DNA of 13,508 nucleotides from a bacterium (lineage in GTDB: Bacteria > CSSED10-310 > JAJRTK01). The position numbers and the translations under genes are program-made. Numbering within the stretch: position 1 is the stretch's first letter; the number at the start of each line of letters is the position of its first letter. The DNA lies in NCBI GenBank assembly GCA_024278345.1, contig JAJRTK010000266.1, positions 1 through 13,508 of the forward strand, given 5' to 3'. The notes beneath the pieces are model-generated. The model made no database searches and had not been told where the DNA came from. It worked only from the letters and a program-made list of their open reading frames with translations. This document shows positions 6,785-12,599 of the stretch, piece by piece.

Positions 6785-8386
6785 TCAGTTTTTCCGCGGG
6801 TTAGAACGGCCAAGGTCCTTCAGGATCTTGACTGCCGCAAGGGCGCCTGGCGCACCCATGACGCCACCTCCGGGATGGGCTCCGGAACCGCACAGGTAGA
6901 GGCCCTGGATGGGTGTATTGTAGCGGGACCAACGGGAGGTGGGACGGAGAAAGAAGAGCTGTTCCAGAGATAGCTCGCCGTGGAAGATGTTGCCTTCGGT
7001 GAGGCCGAACTCCTGCTCCAGGTCCCAGGGCGTCAAGACTTGCCGATGAAGGATGGAGTCTTTGAGGCCCGGAGCCAGCTCTTCGAGGGTGTCGATGACC
7101 GCGTCGCCGAAGGCTTCCCGCTGCTGGGGCCAGGTTCCCTCTGAAAGCTTGTAGGGTGCGTATTGGACGAAGGCGCTCAGGACGTGCTTTCCCGGAGGCG
7201 CCATGGTGGGATCGAGGACCGACGGAAAGATGACGTCCAGCATGGGCCGGCGGGAAAAGCGACCGTATTTGGCATCGTCGTAAGCCTGTTCCAGGTAGTC
7301 GATGGAGGGTGCCACGATGATGTCGCCGCGATGGTGAGGTCCGAAGCCTGGCCGGCAGGTGAAGCTGGGCAGGCGGTCCAGGGCCAGGTTCACCTTCCCC
7401 GAGGAACCGCGGATCTTGAAGCGCCGGATCTCCTGGACGAACTCGGGGGGGAGCTGTTGGGGATCCAGGAGGCCCAGGAAAGTCAGGTGGGGATCGACGC
7501 TGGAAGCCACGACCCGCGCCTTGATCTCGTCGCCGTTTTCCAGAACGACGCCAGTGGCGGAATCGCCCTCCATCAGGATCTTGCTGACCGGCGCCTCAGT
7601 GCGGATCTCGGCGCCATGAGCCTGAGCGGATCGGGCGATGGAAAGGCAGATCTCTCCGTTCCCGCCTCGGGCGAAGCCCCAGGATCGGAAGGCGCCGTCG
7701 ATCTCCCCCATGTAGTGATGGAGGAGCACATAGGCGGTGCCGGGGGAGCGGACGCCCAGAAAGGTTCCGATGATGCCGCTCACGGAGAGGAAGGCCTTGA
7801 AGTGGGGGTTTTCGAACCACTGGTCCAGCCAGTCCACGGCGCTCATGGTCATGAGCTTCACCAGGAGGCTCATATTCTCTGTCCCTTCGTCCTGGAAGCG
7901 TTTTCCAAGGCGTAAAAGGTCCCAGAGTTGCCGGGGGTCGAAGGAGGCCGGGTCGGGAGGCGTCATCCCCAGGATCGGTCGGACGAAGCGGGCCATGCGG
8001 GTCATGGTCATGCCGAAGTCGCCGTAGGCCTCGGCGTCGAGCTTGGAGAAGCGGCTGATCTCGCGGTAGTTCTCTCCCGGATCGGAGCCGCGAAACATGG
8101 AATCGCCGTTGGGCAAGGGGTTGAGGGTGCTCTCCAGAGGAATCAGCTCCAGGCCGTATTTGGCCAGTTCCAGGTCCCGGATGATCTCTGGCCGGAGCAG
8201 GCTCACCACGTAGGAACAGACAGTGTAACGGAAGCCGGGATAGACTTCTTCCGTGGCGGCGGCGCCGCCCAAGACGTGTCTCCGTTCCAAGACAAGGACG
8301 TCGAGTCCCGCCCGGGCCAGATAGGCCGCCGTCACCAATCCATTGTGTCCGCCACCCACGATCATGGCATCATAAAGCTTCGCCAA
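6785..8386 (-). CDS. PYROXD2/CrtI-like FAD-dependent oxidoreductase (533 aa), TTG start
   Basis: This is a flavoprotein of the phytoene desaturase/PYROXD2 group. The N-terminal Rossmann dinucleotide fold is YDAMIVGGGHNGLVTAAYLA (5-24) with the ribose-binding acid in VLERR (E34), followed by LGGAAATEE. The C-terminal FAD signature is GLYLCGSGAHPGGGVMGAPG, near 490-510. Length and motif order fit PYROXD2-like proteins (about 530-580 aa), whose substrate is not established; carotenoid genes are absent here. The start is TTG 8386: AGGAGG (8392-8397) lies 5 nt upstream and the first residues MAKLYDAMIVGGG match the family. An ATG seven codons in would remove the first strand of the fold. It is divergent from the GcvT-like gene, which suggests joint work on an N- or S-methylated substrate. 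That link is inference; FAD binding is well supported. Confidence 0.92.
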   Translation of the reverse strand: MAKLYDAMIVGGGHNGLVTAAYLARAGLDVLVLERRHVLGGAAATEEVYPGFRYTVCSYVVSLLRPEIIRDLELAKYGLELIPLESTLNPLPNGDSMFRGSDPGENYREISRFSKLDAEAYGDFGMTMTRMARFVRPILGMTPPDPASFDPRQLWDLLRLGKRFQDEGTENMSLLVKLMTMSAVDWLDQWFENPHFKAFLSVSGIIGTFLGVRSPGTAYVLLHHYMGEIDGAFRSWGFARGGNGEICLSIARSAQAHGAEIRTEAPVSKILMEGDSATGVVLENGDEIKARVVASSVDPHLTFLGLLDPQQLPPEFVQEIRRFKIRGSSGKVNLALDRLPSFTCRPGFGPHHRGDIIVAPSIDYLEQAYDDAKYGRFSRRPMLDVIFPSVLDPTMAPPGKHVLSAFVQYAPYKLSEGTWPQQREAFGDAVIDTLEELAPGLKDSILHRQVLTPWDLEQEFGLTEGNIFHGELSLEQLFFLRPTSRWSRYNTPIQGLYLCGSGAHPGGGVMGAPGALAAVKILKDLGRSNPRKN

Positions 8387-8442
8387 CTTCGCCTCCTAGT
8401 GAGAAACTTTGACAAGAACGTATCAAAAAGCGAAGGGGATGC

Positions 8443-8670
8443 ACAAAGTCGGGTCGTGCTCTTCTTTTAGGGCGTAATTGTCGGAAACCCCTTTGTTTTC
8501 TTCGTGTTGCGTTCCGCTCCCATCGGCATGACCCACGCCTTCGGCGTGAGTTCCCCTCCGTCCGCCGCTGTTCGCCATCCTCGCCGCTCTCACTCTCCAC
8601 TGCCCTAAGGCCGAATCACCACCCAAAGTCGGGTGGTGCTCTTGGTTCAGGGCATGGTTTTGTGGATACC
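8443..8670 (+). repeat. Two diverged direct copies of a ~47-nt element, 180 nt apart
   Basis: 8443-8489 and 8623-8670 both contain CAAAGTCGGGT-GTGCTCTT, then TT-AGGGC, then a divergent stretch ending ACC. In the first 30 positions 26 are identical. The spacing between matching positions is exactly 180 nt. Only the second copy lies inside a long inverted repeat. They could be operator-like sites or remnants of a dispersed repeat. Confidence 0.6.
8601..8654. repeat. Long imperfect stem-loop
   Basis: The inner stem is 8 bp, CACCACCC (8617-8624) with GGGTGGTG (8631-8638), with loop AAAGTC. The outer stem is 6 bp, TGCCCT (8601-8606) with AGGGCA (8649-8654). Symmetric 10-nt arms lie between them. 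It sits about 120 nt upstream of the GcvT-like start and upstream of its candidate promoter, so it is more likely a DNA site or repeat remnant than a leader RNA of that gene. Confidence 0.55.
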
Positions 8671-8701
8671 GCCAAACCAAAATGTCTGGTGAGAACCGGG
8701 A

Positions 8702-8730
8702 TTGCCCTTGGAGGGTTGGTCTGGTACTTT
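8702..8730 (+). promoter_or_regulatory. Candidate extended -10 promoter for the GcvT-like gene
   Basis: TTGCCC (8702-8707), a 17-nt spacer, then TACTTT (8725-8730) preceded by TGG, an extended -10. It lies 43 nt before the TTG start, giving a short leader. Both hexamers match only three of six consensus bases. Confidence 0.3.
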
Positions 8731-8773
8731 CCCGTGTCAAGCCTGTTCAAGTTCGAAGACCAGGAGGATCGCT

Positions 8774-9964
8774 TTGGGAATTCCGACTCCTTTCCACAGC
8801 CGCACATCGGCCCTTTGCACGAGCCTTCAATGGCGCGAATGGGCGGGATATTTCGCCGTGTCCCGGTACGGCGCGACCCATGACACGGAATATTTCGCGT
8901 TCCGGGAGGCCGCGGGACTCCTGGATGTGACGCCGCTCTACAAATACGACGTCACCGGCCGCGATGCCCTGGCACTGGCCAACCGGATCGCCACGCGGGA
9001 CATGGAAAAGGTGGCGCCCGACATGGCGACCTACACCTGCTGGTGCGACGAGGAAGGGAAGATCATTGAAGAGGGAACGCTCTTCCGGATGGGCGAGGAT
9101 CGAGTCCGCTTCAACACGACCTCGCCGACATTCCGATGGCTGCACCAGTGCGCCGTGGGCTTTGAGGTCGAGATATTGGATCGGACGGAAGAGATCGCCG
9201 CAGTGGCCGTGCAGGGTCCGACGTCGCGGGATCTTTTGGTTCCTCTTTGCGATTTCGACCTGGCGAAGCTGCCCTATTTCGGCCTTGCCTCGGGGCGCCT
9301 GGGACGGATCCCGGCGTTGGTCTCCCGGACAGGTTACACGGGGGACCTTGGGTACGAAATCTGGGTTTCGGCGGAGAACGCGGAGAGCCTGTGGGATCTA
9401 TTGATGGCCGAAGGCAAGCCGTGGGGACTGATTCCGGCTGGCTTGTTGGCGCTGGATGGTACTAGGATCGAGGCCGGCTTCATCTTGGCCGATGTCGATT
9501 ACACCTCGGCTCACAAGGCGATGATCGAGTCGCGAGAATCGACTCCATACGAGTTGAGCCTGGGATGGAGCGTCCATCTGAACAAAGCCCCGCCCTTCAT
9601 CGGGCAGGAAGCACTGGCGGCGGAAAAGCGACGGGGTCCGGCGCGGCGACTGGTGGGCCTCGAACTCGATTGGCCGGAGCTGGAGCGGCTCTACGATGCC
9701 GTGGGGCTGGCTCCGGAGATCTGCTCCATGGGGTGGCGAACCGCGGTGCCTGTCTACTCGGGCCGCCGCCAGATCGGGCGCGCCACCAGCGGCGTCTGGT
9801 CGCCCATCCTCAAGAAGAACCTGGCTCTGGCAACCCTCGACGCCCCCTTCGCCAGACTGAAAAGCCGCGTGGAGATCGAGTGGACGGTGGACTATGTCCG
9901 CCACAAGCTTCCGGCCACCGTGGTCCGGCGGCCTTTCCTGGATCTGGCACGCCGGAAGGCCTAG
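8774..9964 (+). CDS. GcvT-like aminomethyltransferase family protein (396 aa), TTG start
   Basis: This is a folate-binding protein of the glycine cleavage T/DmdA/sarcosine-dehydrogenase-tail superfamily, which moves one-carbon units from an amine or sulfonium to tetrahydrofolate. Visible features: LDVTPLYKYDVTG (50-62), VQGPTSRDLL (146-155), the hallmark RTGYTGDLGYEIWV (185-198), LLALDGTRIEAGF (224-236), and a C-terminal barrel-type domain with PVYSGRRQIGRATSG. The frame is open upstream to 8702. The TTG at 8774 is chosen because AGGAGG (8762-8767) lies 6 nt before it and the protein then starts MGIPTPFHSRTSALC, as homologues do. Upstream codons in that frame encode no recognisable sequence. 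No gcvH or gcvP is nearby, so a demethylase role with the divergent flavoprotein is more likely than glycine cleavage. The substrate is unknown. Confidence 0.9.
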   Translation: MGIPTPFHSRTSALCTSLQWREWAGYFAVSRYGATHDTEYFAFREAAGLLDVTPLYKYDVTGRDALALANRIATRDMEKVAPDMATYTCWCDEEGKIIEEGTLFRMGEDRVRFNTTSPTFRWLHQCAVGFEVEILDRTEEIAAVAVQGPTSRDLLVPLCDFDLAKLPYFGLASGRLGRIPALVSRTGYTGDLGYEIWVSAENAESLWDLLMAEGKPWGLIPAGLLALDGTRIEAGFILADVDYTSAHKAMIESRESTPYELSLGWSVHLNKAPPFIGQEALAAEKRRGPARRLVGLELDWPELERLYDAVGLAPEICSMGWRTAVPVYSGRRQIGRATSGVWSPILKKNLALATLDAPFARLKSRVEIEWTVDYVRHKLPATVVRRPFLDLARRKA

Positions 9965-10031
9965 GGTCGGTTCGCGGCCCAATTCCCATCGATTCGCGGG
10001 GAAGCTCGAAAAACCGCACAATCCGATAGTA

Positions 10032-10946
10032 TCAGTCCTCCTCGGTACCAAAGGCAAGGTTCAACTGGCCAGATGCCATGAGCTCCCGCACTTGATCGGC
10101 AAACTCTCTTCCCGTCTGGCCGCTGGAAGCTCGGCTTCCCCGATTGTTTCCCTCTTGATCATAAAAGACGATGCGACTGGATGTCCCATTTTCGCTGGTC
10201 GTCAAGGTCGCCAAGCGGAACTCGCCAAACTCCTCACCGCCCACAACCCCGCCTACGAAAAGGTCGGCCTCATAGCCGGCATCCCGTGCGGAAGAAGGCA
10301 CGGGTCCGCTATTCTCCGTGGAACCATCGTCCATGCGCCACTCCAGGTCGATATTCCGGTCCTCATCGACGATTCGGCCCTGGATCTCTTCCCCTGCCGC
10401 GTATTGGCGGTAAGCCTCATCCAGGATAGACTGGAACTCCACCAATCCCAGGGGCGAATCCGCCGGAGGCTTGAGAACGGAGAGGAGCGGCGCCGTGATC
10501 AGGGAAGCGAAGGGAAACGGGGGCGCTGTTTCCAGTCGCTCCAGGCGGGTTTCAAGGGGTTCTCCGAAGACCAAGGGTCCGCCAGCGGAGGCAATCGAGG
10601 CGGTCACCGGCGGAAGCTGGGATTGTGCCGAACTCTTGACGGCTGGGCGGGGCAGCTTTGGCGCCGCGATAGAATCATGAGTTTTTTGGGGAGCCTTGCC
10701 CGCGGAAACAGGTGCGGCAGCCCCGTCCTCACGAGCAACCCCGGCGGGGACAGCGATTTCAGCGCTTTCCAGCTCTGATCCGGGCTGCTCCGGAGAACCA
10801 GTGACCTCCGTAGTCTCCTGGCGACGGGCCTCGGAAGAAGAAGATTCGCGGGGCGGAGTGGCCTTCCGTATGGAGATCATGGACAATGCCACCAGGACAA
10901 TGAAGAGGACGCCTCCGACCAAAATTGGCGCTGGGCGAAATTGCAT
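10032..10946 (-). CDS. Membrane-anchored protein with Pro/Ala/Ser-rich linker (304 aa), unknown
   Basis: Not recognised. The start is ATG 10946 with GGAGG (10956-10960) 9 nt upstream. A single hydrophobic segment (about 8-26, ILVGGVLFIVLVALSMISI) follows a short N-terminus and precedes IRK, which fits a signal anchor with the rest outside the cytoplasm. Residues 30-150 are low-complexity and rich in Ser, Glu, Ala and Pro (for example APKLPRPAVKSSAQ), typical of a flexible spacer. The C-terminal ~150 residues look folded: an acidic region DEDRNIDLEWRMDDGS, a Gly-rich GGVVGGEEFGEF, and a closing helix FADQVRELMASGQ. It converges with the GcvT-like gene (67-nt gap) and diverges from the P-loop gene (30-nt gap). 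No function is claimed. Confidence 0.8.
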   Translation of the reverse strand: MQFRPAPILVGGVLFIVLVALSMISIRKATPPRESSSSEARRQETTEVTGSPEQPGSELESAEIAVPAGVAREDGAAAPVSAGKAPQKTHDSIAAPKLPRPAVKSSAQSQLPPVTASIASAGGPLVFGEPLETRLERLETAPPFPFASLITAPLLSVLKPPADSPLGLVEFQSILDEAYRQYAAGEEIQGRIVDEDRNIDLEWRMDDGSTENSGPVPSSARDAGYEADLFVGGVVGGEEFGEFRLATLTTSENGTSSRIVFYDQEGNNRGSRASSGQTGREFADQVRELMASGQLNLAFGTEED

Positions 10947-10976
10947 CGTGTTGTTCCTCCAGGAGCTCTGTAGACC
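10947..10976. promoter_or_regulatory. 30-nt divergent gap with back-to-back ribosome binding sites
   Basis: The gap between the start codons at 10946 (minus) and 10977 (plus) contains CTCC-A-GGAG at 10957-10965. CCTCC (10956-10960) is the minus-strand GGAGG, 9 nt from its ATG. GGAG (10962-10965) serves the plus-strand gene, 11 nt from its ATG. There is no room for two promoters, so each gene's promoter must lie within the other's coding region. Confidence 0.6.
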
Positions 10977-11489
10977 ATGAAGCGAGTTATTATTATCGGT
11001 TCCGGCGGCGCGGGCAAGTCCACTCTAGCGAGTCGGCTCGGAGAACTGCTTCAACTGGAAGTCGTTCATCTGGACACGCTCTATTGGAAGCCAGGATGGG
11101 TGAAAACCGACGGAAGCCGCTGGAAGGAGGTGGTGGAGGCGTTGGCGGCTCGAGATTCGTGGATCATGGACGGGAATTTTGGCGGCACGTTGGAGCTCCG
11201 TCTGGAAGCGGCGGATACGGCAATTTTCCTTGATTTCCCGCGCCGGCTTTGTCTTTGGCGGATCCTCCTGCGTTGGTGCCGGTACCGTGGCCGAAGCCGG
11301 CCGGAACTGCCTCTTGGCTGCGATGAAGGGTTGGACTGGGAGTTCGTCAAGTGGGTCTGGACGTTTCCAGAGCTGGAAAGGCCTCGGATTCTGGAGATGC
11401 TCGAAGGATCCGCGCCCAAAGTCTCGCTCTTCGTGTTGAAGGGGCCTGCGGAGGTTGAGCAGTTTCTGGGTGGCCTCCGAGACGGGTGA
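10977..11489 (+). CDS. FlaR/adenylate-kinase-like P-loop protein (170 aa)
   Basis: A small P-loop NTPase of the group annotated as DNA topology modulation protein FlaR or AAA-family ATPase, structurally related to adenylate and shikimate kinases. The Walker A motif is GSGGAGKST (8-16). It is followed by LASRLGELLQLEVVHLDTLYW (17-37), then WIMDGNFGGTLELRL (62-76) and AIFLDFPRRLCLWRILLR, the usual Walker-B-like strand and Arg-rich lid region of this family. At 170 aa it is a normal length (about 165-185). It likely phosphorylates a nucleotide or small molecule; the topology name is historical and not evidence of DNA action. ATG 10977 has GGAG 11 nt upstream, longer spacing than usual, and the N-terminus MKRVIIIGSGGAGKST matches the family. 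Confidence 0.88.
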   Translation: MKRVIIIGSGGAGKSTLASRLGELLQLEVVHLDTLYWKPGWVKTDGSRWKEVVEALAARDSWIMDGNFGGTLELRLEAADTAIFLDFPRRLCLWRILLRWCRYRGRSRPELPLGCDEGLDWEFVKWVWTFPELERPRILEMLEGSAPKVSLFVLKGPAEVEQFLGGLRDG

Positions 11490-11561
11490 AGGCCTCGTCC
11501 ATCCTTTCCGCCACCGGGGGGATTTTAGGTGCTGCGCCGGGACCTCCGGCCCTGGAACCCG

Positions 11562-11580
11562 GCGGAGGCTCCGCCGGGCG
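11562..11580. repeat. Hairpin abutting the intron 3' end
   Basis: CCCGGCGGA and TCCGCCGGG form a perfect 9-bp stem with a 3-nt loop, immediately beside and partly overlapping the expected 3' end of the intron. It has no T-run. It could be exon-side sequence at the insertion site or part of the REP-like family. Confidence 0.45.
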
Positions 11581-11615
11581 GGTAGCCAGAGCGGTTGCCC
11601 GCCCAAGCTCCCACA

Positions 11616-11646
11616 GAACCGTACTTGTGCTGTTCACATACGGCTC
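11616..11646 (-). ncRNA. Group II intron domain V-like hairpin
   Basis: The lower stem is 8 bp (GAGCCGTA 11646-11639 with TACGGTTC 11623-11616, including one G-U pair). A 2-nt AG bulge follows on the 3' side, then a 4-bp upper stem TGTG/CACA and a 5-nt loop. Canonical domain V is 34 nt with a GNRA loop. This copy is 31 nt with a non-GNRA loop, so it may be catalytically inactive. The AGC triad is present. Confidence 0.7.
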
Positions 11647-11966
11647 CCCGGGACGGAAGGTTGTGAACCCCTCCGTCGAATCAGTCTACGACCTCCCAGG
11701 TTCCAAAGGCAATCTGAGTTGCTTTGGCGCGTCAATGTTGTTTCCATCGGCGCGGGTCTATCTCTTCTTTCCTTGCCCTCCGCCTTCGGCCCCTTACTCG
11801 TTTCCGGCCCCTACAGGTTCGGGCTTTCCACGCTTTCGGCTCTGTGCTTTTCTCGTGGATTTTCCTCTGTCGCGAATATTTCGTAGCCATCACCTCGCCA
11901 ATACATCAGGAACACCGACAGAACCCTCATGGAGACCAATCGAACCACCCCGGAAGTATGAAAGAA

Positions 11967-12068
11967 ACGACGCGGAGCGTCGTACATAAACGTGGGTCCA
12001 GGGGGCGATATCCCTGGTGGGTGCGGGGCAAAGCCCTGCCAGGGGACCGGGGACGGAGTCCCCGGACG
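11967..12068. repeat. Cluster of four REP-like hairpins inside the intron remnant
   Basis: Four stem-loops in about 100 nt: ACGACGC/GCGTCGT (11967-11983, 7 bp), CCAGGG/CCCTGG (11998-12017), a 7-bp stem around AAA (12023-12039, one G-U pair), and CCGGGGAC/GTCCCCGG (12047-12065, 8 bp, GGA loop). They occupy the place where a group II intron's domain IV and its ORF would be. They resemble the hairpins at 18-63 and 12384-12405. Confidence 0.6.
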
Positions 12069-12071
12069 CCC

Positions 12072-12117
12072 GCCGAGCGGAGCGAGGCGTGACCCGCTGA
12101 GCGGAGCGAGGCGAGGC
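12072..12117. repeat. Short tandem GC-rich repeat
   Basis: GAGCGGAGCGAGGCG occurs exactly at 12075-12089 and again at 12099-12113, 24 nt apart, with similar flanks (CCGC-GAGC). It adjoins the hairpin cluster on its right side. Confidence 0.6.
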
Positions 12118-12383
12118 CCGCAATCTAAGAAGACAATGATCTGCTTTGCGTGTACTTTCACGGTAACTTGGGCTGTGTCGCCGCAGCCCGACTTACCCGC
12201 TCCTCATGCCTTACGGCGCTTCACTTTCGTTCGCCACGGCTACGCGCCTATGATTTCCACCAGACACCCTTCCCTGGCCTCGTCCCGACCTTGCAACTCA
12301 CGTCCAATCTGAACGCCGTGGCGCACCCGTCAGGAGCTTGGATTGTGGCCTCCGGATTCCGTCCGCCCCGGTTCTGAACCTCA

Positions 12384-12405
12384 CCAGAGGGCGATTGCCC
12401 TCTGG
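12384..12405. repeat. Isolated REP-like hairpin
   Basis: CCAGAGGGC (12384-12392) and GCCCTCTGG (12397-12405) form a perfect 9-bp stem with loop GATT, followed by ACACCCG. The layout (CCAG stem, closing CTGGAC) matches the stem at 44-63. The rest of 12327-12599 holds no supported gene apart from a weak promoter candidate. Confidence 0.55.
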
Positions 12406-12537
12406 ACACCCGTTTTCGTCAGCTATTTTGTGCTTGTTTTTCAACTTGTTGCTTGTTCTCTGTGCAACTCGTTGCGCCTCTCGTGGGACCACCTCCGTTT
12501 TGTCTTCATGTTCGTTCAGTGGATGCCCCCCGGCCAT

Positions 12538-12566
12538 TTGCGCCTCCGGGAATGCTTCGCTACTTT
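12538..12566 (+). promoter_or_regulatory. Weak promoter candidate for the Uma2 gene
   Basis: TTGCGC (12538-12543), a 17-nt spacer and TACTTT (12561-12566), ending 33 nt before the ATG. Each hexamer matches about half the consensus. The same -10 sequence TACTTT is proposed for the GcvT-like gene. Confidence 0.2.
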
Positions 12567-12599
12567 GGTAAGGATCTCTCCCCGAGCCAAGGAGGCGTC

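Larger units (their letters stand above)
8387..8773. other. Divergent intergenic region with repeats between flavoprotein and GcvT-like genes
   Basis: 387 nt without a supported gene. It holds two diverged copies of a ~47-nt element (8443-8489 and 8623-8670), a long imperfect stem-loop around the second copy, a 6-bp hairpin at 8534-8548 (CACGCC TTC GGCGTG), and a candidate plus-strand promoter at 8702-8730. No match to a riboswitch class was recognised. Confidence 0.6.
11575..12326 (-). mobile_element. Group II intron remnant, no reverse transcriptase ORF
   Basis: Minus strand, read from 12326. A GTGCGCC at 12326-12320 fits the GUGYG intron 5' end. An 8-bp long-range helix (12315-12322 with 12233-12240), a GTAA tetraloop hairpin and a nested stem (12161-12197 region, GGTAA/TTACC and GGGCTG/CAGCCC) look like domain I. 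At 11646-11616 lies a domain-V-like hairpin: GAGCCGTA pairs with TACGGTTC and carries the AGC triad, a 2-nt bulge and a 4-bp upper stem. Domain VI follows, with a GCAA tetraloop and one unpaired A (11583) in CTACCC at the canonical branch position. I see no reverse transcriptase/maturase reading frame. The domain V-VI call is strong. The 5' boundary is tentative, and the 3' boundary is uncertain because the usual terminal AY is not obvious. Confidence 0.6.

Noticed and set aside
8405-8445. Plus-strand promoter from a perfect TTGACA at 8409-8414
   Set aside because: No acceptable -10 lies 16-18 nt downstream, and it would be about 350 nt from the GcvT-like start.
6644-8519. 14-bp inverted repeat (GAGCGGAACGCAAC at 6644-6657 and its complement at 8506-8519) flanking the flavoprotein gene
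   Set aside because: It looked like mobile-element ends, but a 14-bp match is expected by chance about once in a window this size, more so at high GC. There is no target duplication and no transposase.
11025-11606. 193-codon minus-strand open frame over the P-loop gene
   Set aside because: Antisense to a gene with a clear Walker A motif, and its start lies in intron domain VI.
11811-12161. Possible reverse transcriptase remnant on the minus strand in the intron
   Set aside because: The translated frames show no YADD-like or other RT motifs, and the frame crosses the hairpin cluster. I could not support an RT fragment.
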